A stretch of DNA of 64,000 bases, from positions 2,046,001-2,110,000 of the forward strand of contig QEYB01000448.1 of assembly GCA_017562135.1 (NCBI GenBank). Reading direction: 5' to 3'. Under the pieces are notes generated by a model. The model did no database searches and was not told the DNA's origin. It worked only from the letters and a program-made list of their open reading frames with translations. This document shows positions 23,047-38,000 of this stretch, in pieces. Numbering within the stretch: position 1 is the first letter of the stretch; each line of letters opens with the position of its first letter. Source of the DNA: Dipylidium caninum (taxonomy: Eukaryota > Platyhelminthes > Cestoda > Cyclophyllidea > Dipylidiidae). A program made the position numbers and the translations under genes.

Positions 23047-26000
23047 TCAAAGGTTGTCATGATTGGCCTCGATCCCGTCGCCGTCATCACTCTGGGAAAA
23101 TTCACGACGGCGGGCATCAAGGGGTCGGTTGAGGTAAAAGGAGTTGGTTCGAAAAATTGACCCCACGTAAGGCTCCAACATGCCGATGATGGCACCAAAA
23201 GAGGGCCGACACTCCGGATCGCTGTGCCAACAGGCTTGCATCACGTTTAGTCTGCGTATAAAAAGTACGATATGAAAAGTACAGTGTTTCGTAAGACAGT
23301 CAAGTCAAAAGGGAGTGTGGCTAACAGATCACTTTTCGAGAGCATTGCTTGAGACGGTGTCTAACGGGATTCTTCCCCCACTACTGTCCCAAGTGCGTTA
23401 CAGGTCATGCTCCACGTTGTTAACCAAGTGGTAGTGGATAGACTTAAAAAGAGTGAATAAAACTTAACAGAGGTGAACATTTCGATAACGGTAGGTGGAT
23501 GAAGAAGGGCATTCCCGTACAGCCTGGTTGCATTGGAAAGTTATCGAAAATCTAGACTCGCTGGTAGTCGTCAAACACTAATTGGAATGAGGCATTGAAA
23601 GTGCACACGCAGGATATCTGGGGAGCCCCTTCCTGTGAGCATAGGGAAGGAAGTAACCTACAGAATGTCGGGAAACTTCGGAGGCCAGCCTTGTTTCCCT
23701 AGGTGCCCGCCATTCACAACAAGGGCAATCACCTCCTCGTGCGAGAGGCCGGAGAAGGGCAACGCGGCAAAAGTGGCAATCTCCCACAAGACCACGCCGT
23801 AGGACCTATAACCCGCGAAACAAGTGGGATGAGGAAATTCATCCTTACCAGACATCTGATTTAAACGTGAAGTAAGCCTCATTGAGAGCTTCTGGAGCCA
23901 TCCACCGCACAGGGAGACGCGCCCGACCTTCCTTGCGATAGTAGAGATGCCCCGACACATCTCGTGTCAGCCCAAAGTCTAAAAATTAAAGCATCAGACA
24001 CAAATAACAAGAGGAATATCATATTTACAAGGTCACACTTCCCACGGAGCTGGACAAGTATAAGACAAGTGGAGTGCTTTGCCCCAAGTATACGCCATCG
24101 ACGACACTCCCTAGGTGTTATTTCTCAGCAATGGGTTCGTGTCTAAACGTTTGCATACTCATCCTAAGTGCTCGGCTGATAGACCCGAGACGCCGAAATG
24201 CACAGTGTCGACAGCACAACTAAACCGTCCCAAGACGGTGGGACCACGTCGTCATCATCTGCCGCGCAGTTTTCGGTGTTTACAGACCTCAGTCATTCGA
24301 AACAGGTGGTGTTTGTGGCTGACGATTCGATGCGGTTTAGTTTCGTCACATGACGACGCATTAGGTGGGCGAAACAAGAGTCTCGCGTGTTGACTATGGT
24401 CTCAAAACCTTGGAGAACGGGAGTCATCGTGGCGAGCTTTTACTGGAAGTAAGCATGGCAGACACGAGCCCGAATGTTTGGACATTCCTTCCACTGCCCA
24501 GAGGCCTGATATCCCTTCACACTCTCACACTGCCGCATATCTCCCACGTCGATTGAATGTCACTTATTTAATTTTAAACTTACAAAGCAAACTTGGTATT
24601 ACGAGGCCATTAAGGGGTAAAAATGCACTCTGATTTTGGGTGAATATCTTTTATCAAAATTAAGATTTCTACGAGCATTTCCTTCATTGGTAATTACCAA
24701 TTCAAAAAGAGTGATTTGCTCCCTTACAGCATTCGTTCAACCAGTTTCGTTCTCGTTGCGGAAGCTTCGACGAAGGCACAAATTACGTCACCGCCAGCCG
24801 CATTCGCCGGTTATACGAAGCGACGCCGACATCAAATGCTCACATTAGTCGCGCTTCCGAAATTAGGGTTTAATGAAGGCAAAACATTGGAAAAGATACT
24901 TCGGAACGCAATCAAGCCAAAACAGAGAATACAGAAACCCCATGTTATAGATTGAACGCGGAGGATTAACGTAGACGAAAATGCAAATGATTTTTGTGAG
25001 GTAAACATTAAAGGAGAAAAATAATGGCGTTGGCAAGCCCTGTCGAAATTTTTTTGATTAAAAAGACAGAATTAAAGTTTGCATGCAAGCGCTTTAACGA
25101 TAGAAACATAACAAATAAAAAAGATTATCGTGGATTTTATGCCATTAATATAGCCTTTAGACTTTGCTACAATCCAGAAAAAAAGTGAAGAGCTTCACGG
25201 CCCACGAGACCGGTTGTTAAAATTCAAAACGAAGACATGAAACGAACTGTCCAACTCCAAAAAAAGATCTTTGAAGGTAGACCATTGCTATTGGAAGGCC
25301 AGTTTCTGAGAATTTTAAGGAGGATGGCAGGGGTGTTGCGAGGCTGGTAATGGGGAACGTACCACCTATTTTGACGGTGAGTCCTACACCAACGAGGCAG
25401 TTACGGGCAGCGAGATCGCGATGGACAAAGCCCTTATACTCGAGGTAGGTCATGCCATCAGCTATTTCGGCAGCCCACTTAATGGCATACTCGGGTGCCA
25501 CGGAACCCTGGGAATAGTCTTCTTGTGCCATCCGGTGGCGAAGGTATGTTGCCAGGTCACCGTGCTGCATTAATTCCATGACAACTATAGGCTGTCGACG
25601 GATCAGTACCTGCAAAATGCAATCACCAACGGGTCAGGACACATACCTGTGAATGCTGCGCAAGAGGTGACGAGTGAAGCACATTCACCTAGTTATTCAG
25701 TGTACATTTCGATCCGTTGGTAGCTACTCCCCCCGTAACCTGTACTTTGGAAGTGTTTACTAAACAATAATCATTGCATGTTAACTTAGGCACCTGAGGG
25801 AAGCACCAACAAGAAGATTCATATTCCTTAAAAAAATTGTCGGAGATTTTTGCCCCAGCTATTCTTGAAAATGACCCTAAATGTGTCAGGAAATAACAGC
25901 ATTAGTCGCCGAATTATGTGGAACCAAGAATTTCAAATGCAATGCCACCATACACACAACATTACGTCACAAAAATAATCAGCCTGAAAATGCATGCCCA

Positions 26001-29000
26001 ACTCAACGAACAAGGAGTCTAGAAATAATAATGCGGTAGACCGGAAAATTTGCATAGGACAATCACCAATCGTAAATAGTCCAGCATAAAAAAGGGACGC
26101 GTTTATGTACGAAGTGAAAAGGATATTATCATTTGAACAAGTAAGCGGTTGGATTCATTTATAACGGCCATCCGAAAAGCAACACACTTTACCTTCACAT
26201 TAAGGCCTAACAAAAAAATAATCGCGAGGAGCTTTTCTATCAACCATACTATGTTACCGTTTCGGACGCTACTAATAAGCAGATATAGTTTAGGGTTCCA
26301 AAAATAAAACTACGCCCGCAATACCATGAAATATAATAGGGGAGGTTTAAAAGGAGACTGGCACTAAGCGCGTTTAAACATTGTTTGTATAGACGCAGTG
26401 TTATGCAGGCATTTGAATTAATGAGCATGGCCTATCAAATTGATGTGTGTCTCGGTCGAAGACGTTCACCTGCTTCGAGACAATTCCAAGGAGACGGACG
26501 ATATGATTGCAGTTAAACTGTTTCATGTGCGAGGCCTCGCCGAGAAATTCACGAACATCCTCGTAGGTGGATCCAGGAGATAAGATCTGGAGGAAGCATT
26601 AGTGAAGAAAAAGCCATTAAAATATGTCAATCAAAAGTTCCAGTTCTTCTACCGATTCATACTACCGCAATGAATACAGAATAGGAAACATTCTCCCAAC
26701 GAATTACAACTTCATCCAGAATACGTGGTTTGGAACAGGTAAGTCAGAAAAAATTCAGCAATCAAAAAACCAAAGACTTCCACTCACCTTGACAGCTACA
26801 TCTAAGCCTTGAGAATCGGTAGTCGCCACAGATCCACGACGGAAATGTTTGAGGAGGAGAGAAAGGAACCAATTCTTTGATAGCGAGGTAGAAAGGCTTG
26901 AAGGGGTTATTCCACCACTCACACCGTTGTCTCCCGATGTGGAAGTGAGGGTAAGATGTAGATACTCCGCTGCAGGTGTGGTGAGACGAGCAAGCCGCCC
27001 GCGGCAGACGAGTCCAAAACTCCCTTGACCCAGTGTATCTTCCACATTGTAGCATAAGTCTTTGGGATCCACCTCCCACTCGTCCTGGAAGTTCTCCAAC
27101 AACAGTGACTCCAAATATTCTGACTTGCGATTCGCCAATGCGTTCATTCGCCGTCTGTTAGGGTAATAAATTATACATCACATTTAGCATACACAGTATA
27201 TAATTCTACATGGTAACTCACCTCCTATTCTGTTGATCAAACCAAATAGCAAAGGCTGCAACCAAACCGACTGCAAGTAGAGTGACCACCAAAATAGCCG
27301 CTATGTGAGCTGTAATGCAAACAAATTATGAGATATTATTGACCATAAAAAGGGGAAGCTCAAGGGGAAGGGAGAATTCAACACCTTGACAATTGTGGAA
27401 TAACCTCTGAGCATCGCCAATGAAACATCTTGTCTACAGGTTGGTAGAAATTCCGTTAACAGAGAACTGACAGCGAATAAAGGGCTGCTTAGTGAAATGC
27501 TGGTCAACTTATCAGTGCAGATGAACTGAAGGTAAACTGGTTGGAATAATTGGACACGATATGATGTCCTTAAGTAAATAGGTGAAGAGGATTTCCAAAC
27601 TGTTGTTTATAAAAGAATACTATTCACACAAAAAGTGGTCCATATGTCCGAAGAACTTCTGGATAGCACTGCCTCCTTATTGGTCATCTGTCTGTGATTC
27701 TTATCAACCACGAAACTAAACACCATTTAAATTATACACTCACTTTACATGGCACTTTTAGAATTTTTGAGTTTTCTATACGTAACCTATGAATTACTTA
27801 TTTCTGGTGATCGAGTGATTTGAGGGAAGATTAGCTTGAGTGTTACTTGCTATGAACGAAGTCCACCTCCAATCTGTTTCGCAACCGCATAGAAATACTG
27901 ACCAGTGGGGAAAAGAGAAGGAAAAAAATTCCTAAAATCAACAAGCGCTAGCAGCCTCTACATTAACATGTCAATACGGCAGAGTAGATAACACTTCAAG
28001 GAGGCGAAGTTGATGGGCTGTTAGAAATAACAGTGTGTTTTTTACTAAAAGTGACACCACTCACATGGTTGTAAGGAATCATTGATTTGTACATCAAAGA
28101 AATGCGACTTGGTCCATGACCCATTCCCGGCCAGAGAGACGGCCATGACCTGCCATTCGTAGAAACCAGCGCGTAGAAAACCTAGTTCCGTGAAGACAGT
28201 GCGGGCAGTGGGATCGCATTGCACTTCCGACCCTTTCATCACCTCGGCATCCATTGACGCTGTCGTTTCTTTGGGCAGCTTGGGTATGTTGCAGCGTAAA
28301 TCTGTCAGCGCCTTAGTTGCCGCGTCATCGTCTAGGTACTTGGGTGTCACACAGATTGTGAACCAAGGAAGCTGTGACGAGAAGGGCTATCGTAAAAGAT
28401 TCGGTTATGGAGAAGGCAAATCGTCAATGCTCAAATATCTCACCGAAGACGATTCCTCAGTTGCGATAGTAGCCGCTTCAGCACGTCGGTACTGAAGCCA
28501 GTAATATAGAATGAGCCCGTTAGGACGGAAAGGTTCGTTCCAGAAGAGCTTGACGGGGCGCGAAGAAGTTTCTATTTGAGAGCCAGTGGTGAGAGTGTGG
28601 GCGGAAGTATCAGAGGAAGACTGCGAAAGGTTAGTGAGAAGCTCAATTTTAGGGGATGTGGGGGATTGGCCAGTGCTAGTGCCGGTTACTGGGAGGGGAG
28701 TGAAAGCGTAGAGACTGGCCGATGGCACCTCATCAGCGTGCGGAACCGCCTGTGTGCGTTGAGAGATGCGAACAGCCTGGCTGCAACCCGCATCCTGATC
28801 GGGGTCACAATCTTCACCCGTCTGCCAAGCAAAAATAAATGGCGGATGATCGGATGTTTCAATGATAGATGTGCTTCATTAATCTCTCCATCTTCTACGC
28901 ACACAAATGAGTACTCGAGGCATCTAAGAATTAGGGAGAATCAACTCTAAGGAGATTAAAAGAAAGTGAGACTCGTGAAGTATCGTACTACTGCTCCCAC

Positions 29001-32000
29001 AAACGAGTCCCCAACAAATTTCGTCATTTCAGCGGAGGTAAAGAATGAATTATTTACTCACAAAGAGACTTTGTACAATGTACCTAGTGGTAAGAATCTT
29101 GCTCCTATCTAACAGCAAGGCAAACGAGAAATTTAAAAACTAGTGTTAAACACTGACCGAAAAGCAAGGAGCCAATAGAACAAAATCTCATAGGTAAAAA
29201 GACATTCCATTGATGAAGTTAACAGCACAAGGTGACCTACACAAGGTAATGGGTTACCATACTCATCGTGAGGCTCATGGCAAGCAGAAATGAGGAAGAG
29301 GTACTCAGTGAAATGTTCTAAACCTGTCACTAGATAACTCAATTTTCCTGCGCCAGCGGGATCTCCATTGCTGTCGGGGGCGACGGGGACGCGTATGGTC
29401 TTTTGTGGGGATGTAGGGCCCATTACATTCGCATCACGGCGTTACGAACTAAAAACATAATGAATTGAATAGATGTAGAAACAATGATGCTCGTAATCAC
29501 GCATTGTCGAAAAATGCGACTATACCAACGTGACGTGAATTAATGCGTAGACCAACTTAGCAATTACAACAGGTCTACAAGCAGTTAATAGAGGCGTTTC
29601 AACAGTTTCTTAAAATTTTTTTTCAAGAGAGATCAGCCGCCGCATCGATAGCGTTTTTGGGCGAGGTCTACGAGCCAAGACACGACTTCAGTCGTTATAA
29701 GGTATGAGCTTGTGGTGGAGATAACGAACCTGAAGACAATAAAAGTTTAGTCAAGATCGGCCGTGCGACCTTTCGGTAATATCCCACTTGTCAATCGCAT
29801 TTTGTAGTCAATAGCATGCATTCCAATATAAAAGCATCTGCAACAGAAACCAACTCAATAATAGCATGAAAGTACAAACATATCAGAAGCATTGGGGAAT
29901 CTAAGAATACCTCAAACAGACAGGTGGACAGAAGTATTTGAAAAACTAGTAAAAGGTATCCGCTTTGCTAAGCCACAGGAGGCTATGTGAATATTTCTGT
30001 GGTTTAATTATGGATTCATTTAGAGTGAACAAAACAAAATAATCCAACAAGTACAATCCATTCGATCAAAAAGATTTTCTTTATTGAAAGGAAACCATTT
30101 AATAAAGTGGCTTTCCTACCTAGCCGAGTTTTATCACCAACTACGTGGTTTAATTAAGAAGACTGCTATGAGTGATATGCAGATATGATGATAAGTCAAA
30201 AATAAGATAAAGTTTATGATTGAACTCTACGCAACACGCTCCACAGCTTTTCTGAAACAATTAACTCGAGTGATATAAAGTTCCTCACCCAAATGGGAAC
30301 CGTAGCCATGGAGGTAGTCATCCCTGTGAGCGTGGTCATAAAACCGTTGCATCCTAAAGAGAGGCAGGAGCACCATGTAATTACGGTCAGCAGTTGTTAC
30401 TTGTACTTGATTGTAGTGATAACGGGAGGATGAAGGGACGGGAGGATGGAGGGAGGAACGGAAAACAAGGGAGAGGAAAGGCTAGAAAGGGTAAGGTAGG
30501 GAATAAGAAGAAAATGAACGCTGATAAATACAAAAATCCGTTTTGTGCAGATGCGGGTTACTTTACATACACCGAGGGATGGAGGGGGGAGTGGCGGTAA
30601 GGGCTAACAATAAGTTGAGGCAAGCGACTAGCAGGCATGCAAAATGTCCACGCGTACGCACACGTAAGGTTTATGAGACAGACATTAAATAAAACGAGCA
30701 TAATAGGGATGATGAACCAACAAATGAAAAATGAGAGGTATAGGAAGAGGATGTGACGAAAAGGTGGTAAGAGGCGGATTAAGGGAGAGAGCAAAAGCGG
30801 GGAAATGTAGTGTACTCACGCCTCCTCGAAATCCATATAAAAGAAGGGTTCGGGATTGAAGCTGTCGAACTCAAGGAGGCTGAAACCGTTTGCAGAGGGT
30901 TAGATAAAAAGTGGGTTAATAAAAGTAGTCAACTAAATACCGAGACTATAAAACACGCATACATAAGAGCCCGGGCCGTAATACGCAAGTAGAACGGGAG
31001 CGGTAAGTAGCTGGCCCGACAATGTGCAGATTAGTTGTGAAGGAAATCGGTGGTGTGAGAGCGGGGGGGAACTGAGGGTTAAAACATTTGCGACACGGTA
31101 ACGTGGGGCGCAGCACGCGCCCAAGCACGCTGACAAACAGAGATATCAACAAATTTCAACCCCTGTCTATTTCCGCCACTGGCCTGATTAAGTGGAGCTT
31201 TGATCAATTGCAAAAGCGCAGTAAGTCAAGGCGAACACAAAGCAAAATTTACAAGCTTCATGCCAACCAATGGAAAAGTATATGGGTGGACGAGGGAGAA
31301 TAAAAGGCGGAGATGGCAGAGGCATCATAGGTAGGTGATGACTATTTCGACAACGTGTAAATATAGTGCTTCCAAGCTCGATAACAACACAAAGACACCC
31401 GATAAAATTTACTAACACGCACAAAGGGAGTAAGGGAGTGCAACCATGCGATCCGATCTATTAAGGTGGCCAGAAAAAGGATAACTAAATGCGCATAGGC
31501 GCGAACCCGTAAACAAAAAAGGAACTATTGGTCCGGTTGAACAATTCCTGGTCTGTGGGTATGCGCACTCACTCTTTATCTTCAGCTCCGTTGTCAGCAC
31601 CACCAATAGTAGTTGAGGGGTCACTGTCGAACTTAAGGTAACTGAAAACACACACATTAAATGGCTTTGAAATGCTAAATAACGGACGAGGAGATCAGAC
31701 TGGGTGTTGTTACGACATGCATGATAACACAAAAAGTAGTAACACCCATCTTTTTACAGCATTAGAACAAATAACAATGATTGCAATTGTCAGTCACCCG
31801 CAGCCCAGAATTGGCCCATTTTGTACCTGCTTTGATCTAGAGGACAAAAACACAATGGCGTGCAGAGGTGAACAGATAGATAGTAAAGCGCTCATGTGTA
31901 TAGGCGCACTACAACATACACAAGATAGTTCAAGGGAAAAGAAATATGTTATTTAGAAGAGAAAAAGCGAAAGGGTGGGAGTAGGCGGAGCGAGAGAAAA

Positions 32001-35000
32001 CTGTAGTAGTAAAGGCAGGCAAACAAAAACCACAAGCATCACGAAAAAAGGCAAAAAGTGAAAGGGTAGGAGAGACGGGGGGGGGGAGGGGAGTAGGAGA
32101 AAGAGAGGTAGGGAAAGTGGGTTGAGCGCTATTTAGCATTAACTTGCCATAGACTCCTCTTTGGACGCCGTTTACGTTTCTTGTACGGACTGTTGCAACC
32201 GTAGTATTCGATTTAGTAGTCATTTCGCGGGCATCATCATTAGTTCAACGTTGTAAACACACACACACACACACATCAGGATGAAAAGGAGAAAGGGATG
32301 GGTAAAAGTGGCGATTTAGAGTAGGAGAAAGAGTAGGAGAGAGGGGAGAGAGAAGAAAACAGTTAATATTAAACAACACAACGAAAACATAAATACTACG
32401 CTAGGAGAGCCAAGCCATTTTAACATTGAAAAAATGCCCAGTACAAATAGACAGTATTCTTGGCTGAATTTACGAAAAAAAAGGAAGAGTGTGGTGAGCA
32501 CTGTATGGAAAAGTAATTAATAATACCGCACTCCATCCCAAGATCTCGGATGGTGGTAGATAAATTTGGACAGTCGTAAGTGTTCTTTCAGTGTAAGAGA
32601 ATGATGACGGTACATCTGTGTACCAGAAAAATCCAAAAAAGGAAAGGCTGTTAGTCGACTCCTCAGCTTCTTTTGGAGGAGGGATCATTATCAAGGGTTC
32701 ACGAGAGTTTCGCCACAAGATATTGACTAAGCACTCAGTTTGGTTAGCGTCATATTGCGTAAACCTCTATGTATCAATACACATACCGAACATTATAGGT
32801 GGACTCAAAGATTCGGAAAAAAGTGAGCCGTCAACTGTCGTACATTCAATTAATCACTCACACAGTAAATGGAGGCCAGATAAAATGAATCCGATAATCA
32901 TTTATCAAATCTGCTGTTTTACTCTTCATGAACAAGTATATGTGCGAGCCATAAAGAAGTGCTATGAAATCCGAATAACTTACACTCGAGGAATGAGGAT
33001 GATTTTGTGGAGTTCATCCTCAAAGCGAATCATCTCACGGCGTTGCAGTTCTTCCAACAACAGTTCAGAACGCTTGAGACCTTTGGCGGGAGATGAAGAG
33101 ACAGGAGAAGAGACTGGGACGCTATGACCACCGCTGAGGGCGTTACAACCCGTCATCGCTTCCTCCCCCTCTTCCTCGACTATCTCCGCATCTGTAAGAG
33201 AAGTGTCTTTTGGCCGCGCTGATTGACTACTCTTTCCGTCAATCTCCGAAGGAGTGGTGGTGGAAGTGGAAGCGTGCTGCTGAAATGAAACTAGAACCGC
33301 ATGAACGCTTAGACAGTAAACATCCTACTTGTCTTTTACCCATATTTCACCAGCAACATTAAAATGCATAAACATCTTGATGAGTACAGTCCAGAACAGT
33401 AAATCGAAGTTTGGTATCCATAACTCAATCTCCACATGTAGTAAAACGAGATTATTAGATGGGAAATGAGAAAAAGTTCATGGCGTAATCTTGGAAATTG
33501 ATCTGCAACATAGTCTTGGTTAAGAGTTGTTCAATGAAAGCAGATAAAAATTTCAATGAATCATAATTAGAGATTCGCTTATAGGGCAACTTCAAGGGTT
33601 TGGGTAAATAAAACTGTCGGTGATGAAAAACTTTGCCACCTTGGTTAAAAAAGTAAAAGCAGACACGAGAAAACTTAAAAAAGATCAAAATGAATAACGC
33701 CAAAATCCAAATAACTCAAACTCACACAGCTTATAATTGGAAGTCACGAGACTTAGTAAAACCCAAATTCTTAGTAATACAATGTGATTTTTCATGTATA
33801 ACCTAACTCGAAAATCATTAAGCCAGGATAGCTCCAAGTACAAAAAACCAAGTTTGGAAAGTCTGGTAAATAACTTACTGCTATAGCATGCATCACGAAG
33901 AAGAAAGTCTTTTTTCTCTAGCTTCATTTGCAAATAGCGGATACGATACTCGACGATTTTTCCATTCGGTCGATGGGGTGGATTCCACAAAAGTTGAATA
34001 CTCGTCGGACCGGCAGATATGGCACGCAAAAAAGTTGGTGTAGAGGGAGCTGAAAAGCATAAAGGTCGTAACAGCTGAAACTGTTGGACTTATTGAAGAA
34101 GCGTTAAATTTCGCTACACTTAAGAGTTAGATGGCAATAACAATCCCTCATATGTTATTGCTTTAACCATCAATGTCAAATAGTGCATACACAGTTCTGT
34201 AAATAACAATCCCCTGAAGCGTCGGGGGATGAAATCGGTCAAGTTAAGCATGTGTCAAAAAACAAACAAGAAATGAAAAAGTACCATATAGACCGGAATA
34301 AATTCAATCAGAAGTAAACAATAATTTAAAGGAAAACCTATTGTAACCGAAAATGCAAGGAACTTGGACTAATTAGAGGGGAAAAAGGAGAGTACTTGCG
34401 GGCTTCGTCGTGAAATGGAAGCGTCTGCTTTGAGCCCCCTCGTGTTTGCTCAGCGTAGCGATAGTAATGAAAGCGGAATAAGCCGTTGCGGGAGCGAGAT
34501 TATCCAGGAGACAGGTTAAAACCTCTTCTCCGCCACCACCTCCGCGGTCACTGCTACTAGAACTGCGCGGAGTATTTATTCGGTATTGCGGTGGTGAGAC
34601 CGCTTGTGGTAGCGACGATAGAGGTTGAGGGACGCCACAGTTTAGCTCCACCTCGTTCCATCTAAAGAAACAAAAAATACAGAACCGAGCTCATTACACA
34701 AAAAGGAAGTAGGTAATGTCGCTTATGTATATGTGAATGGCCCTCCTCTAAATAGGACCTGCTTTTCCACGTTCTACTTCCACATCAGCACAAATAAGCA
34801 ATCGTTTGGGCCTACGCTTTCCTTACACGTTCAAAAAAACATACCGAATGAGAACACCGCAGTCAATTATTCTGTGAAATCTCCGGTTAACTTGTTGATC
34901 TTATGGAAAGATTAACAGATAATGTACGTAGCGGGCCAAACTCATCAAGTACACCTCCGGCTGAGGAACAGCAGTTGTGCGTACGGTGACAAAAATGAAA

Positions 35001-38000
35001 GGACAATGGTCACCAGGACACAATTAAAATTTAAATACAACATTTTGACCGTGATAGTTGAGATTGGGCGAAATTTGGGTGTCCTGTGCTGGCCATGCAA
35101 GAACAAGATGAATAGCAATGAAAAGCGCGAACCAGAGGAACGTCGACGTCAAAAAAGAAATTTTACGACCAAAAACATAACAAATGAGGCAAGAATGACA
35201 GTAATTCAGGAGCACAAAGGAAAAAAAAGATTTACTACTTACGCGCTGTCGCAGAAAGTATGATCATGGATATCAGAATCCCACACACGATTCTCACTAG
35301 ATCACAAAGCAAGAGTTAGAATTACATCGGAGGAAAGTCGAAAGTCGAAAGTACGCAGGTAGACAAGTTATCTCACCTTCTGCCATAAGATATTATGGCA
35401 GGAAGGATTTGTCTTGGGTCATTCCATGCCATACGATTCATCCGAAGAGTGATGCTGTTTTGCAATTCCTCAACGACAGTAACATTCAGAGGTTTTGCGT
35501 TGCCTTAAGCGACAATAGACAGGAGATGTCGGTTTTCATTTCGAAATTCTTACAAAGATAGGCGACACAAAACTTCATCTGTCAACTCACACAATGCGTA
35601 TTCGCCGTTGGAAGTATTAATGAGATCGAGTTCCGAGGGAGTAAGTTCACGGCCTGGAGCAAAGGATACAAGATCGTTGAGGAAATTGTGGATTTTGTCT
35701 GGACAGAGGCGATTATTAGCGCTGAATTCTACATTCCCAGAGAGGATCTCCAATTTCGGTGAACCTGGAGGAAGAAACCACAGGTCTTCCAAATTTCCAT
35801 TCCAAGTGATCTCGAGGGCTGTACTATAACGATTAAATAAATTCATTCAGAGTCAAGTAAATGATTATGTGGACGAGCAAATAATTAAGTTAGTGGCCGT
35901 AATTAAACCTAAGGTGTAGTAAAATACCGATTACAACAAACGACACGAAATTATCTCAGTGTGCCCTGACTAACGACCTTCTGACTTCTACGTCAAACAT
36001 TCGAGTTATTGTTTCTACGAAATTCAGGTCTGATTCTAGAACTTTTTGAAATAAGCTTAAATAAATATCGCGAATCAGGAAATGTCAAATAATGTGCCCG
36101 GTAATCAATATAATCATAAAGCGCAGGTGAGTAAATCATCAAAAAATGGAGAAAATACATAATTAACCGTATCTGGAGCCAGATTTGATTTTGGAAGCGA
36201 AGTGTATTTGAAATAGTATAAGTAACCTCAGCATAAAGACTAAAAAAGTTATTAAGAAAAGTTGAGGAGTATAGAAGCACTAAACTATTACTCAAACATG
36301 TTAAACAAATAAAACACCGGAAATTTGCCAATAAGCCCACATGGGGGGGTAAGGCGGCTCGACAGAAGTCAAGAGCTCCTCTTTTCCGACGGGATCGGTA
36401 CCGTGAATACTCCTTAGGTGATGAAGAAATGAAAGAGAAAGGAGAGCATCCGAACGGATGACCCTCAGAGATCGATAGATGACTCGGAGGCTGGAAAAGG
36501 CCTCAACTAGGGAAGATGATAGGTCATCTAGGCAAAATGTTTGATAAGAAGAGAAATTAGAACTACATTGAAAGCAGGAACTTATCCGTAGCATTAAGAT
36601 CAAATGTACCTTGGCCTGTTCTAATACTGATAAGCACAGATCTGGCACTGACACAGTCCTTTACAGAGGCTAGATCAGCTTGCTGGTAAATGACAATATC
36701 GCTGCAATCTTACCAAGAAATAAGAGGATTAAACTCAGTAACAAATAGTGGGCTAAAATAGGTAGCAGTAGAAAAACCTGCCTCGCTTTACTTCTTCACA
36801 ATCTACATCGCAGGGACGACATTCACCAGAGGAGGAGCGGCTAAAACCTCTGTCACAGACAGGGACACATGCTCTACCTTGGATAGAGAAGTTGATGGGA
36901 GAAGTGGGAGACTGCTGAATAGCACAGGAAAAGAGATCCTGGGGAACAGGTTTTGATAAACACATTTCTCGAGTCACACAATACCGACCGTAAAGCTACA
37001 AATAAAGATATTTAAACAATTTATCAGGAACTTTGATGTTTCGTGTCTATGAAGCAAAGGAGTCGTGAGTTTGGGAAGCCAGGCTAATGCAAATATTCAT
37101 AGAAGATTCTTAAAACCTAAAGCATAGACTATTTAAGCTATATTTAATAAATACAAATCCACGTTATATCAGTAAAGGACAAGATATTGTAAGAATGCAA
37201 TTACCTCGTATAAGCCCTCAGGACAAGAGGAAAGACATCTTTTCTCATGACGAAAATTTCGACAAATTAGACAGTCTGCAGCAGTGGGGCCTGAACAACC
37301 CCCCAAACAGTTAGGGTGGCAACATTGACTGGTATTGCTTACAGAGCAACTCAGCGACGAATCGCGACAACTAGCTGCACATACTAAACAGAAAAAGGAA
37401 ATGTAACGTGGTATCAACATATTGGCAGCATTCTTAGAATTTAGTAAGAGTACCATCTTGACACTGATCTCGAGACCAACAAAAAGATCTGGGAAGATTG
37501 TTCACGGTAACCCAGTTACAATTAGCAGGACAGGCATTTGCACAGAAGTCAAAAAGTCCCTCTTTACGCAACAAGTCTTGTCCAATAACATTGTCTCCAT
37601 TTGACCTCATAATACTACTATTGGAAGCAAGTTTTAAAGGGGATGACGGAGTAATAAAATGCCAACCGACGGTGTCAGTGTAGCACATTTGAGGATTGTC
37701 GATCAGCCACACTCCATGTTTTCCCAATACACGAAGACACCGCAAACCGATGCCAGAGAGTGCCGTATGATGGATGAGAAGAGGGTACGGGGGTATGGAA
37801 ACTTTAGCTCCAAAGAATGCTGAAGTAGGGAAGGGTAAAATCCCATGAATGGCAATCAAATTCGGGAGGAAGTAGGAAAGATCAGTGCTGCAACTGGAAT
37901 GTTCCACAATGAGAGAACCAAGAATCTGAAACAATCGTGGGAGGCTGAGGCCATCTGGACCGCAGTGAGTATTCGATAGGCCAATTATAATGAGATTGCC

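Noticed and set aside
29640..29735. Candidate insulin receptor exon after the acceptor near 29728
   Set aside because: It is open in one frame but ends in a stop without a usable donor, and the phase does not link the neighbouring exons.
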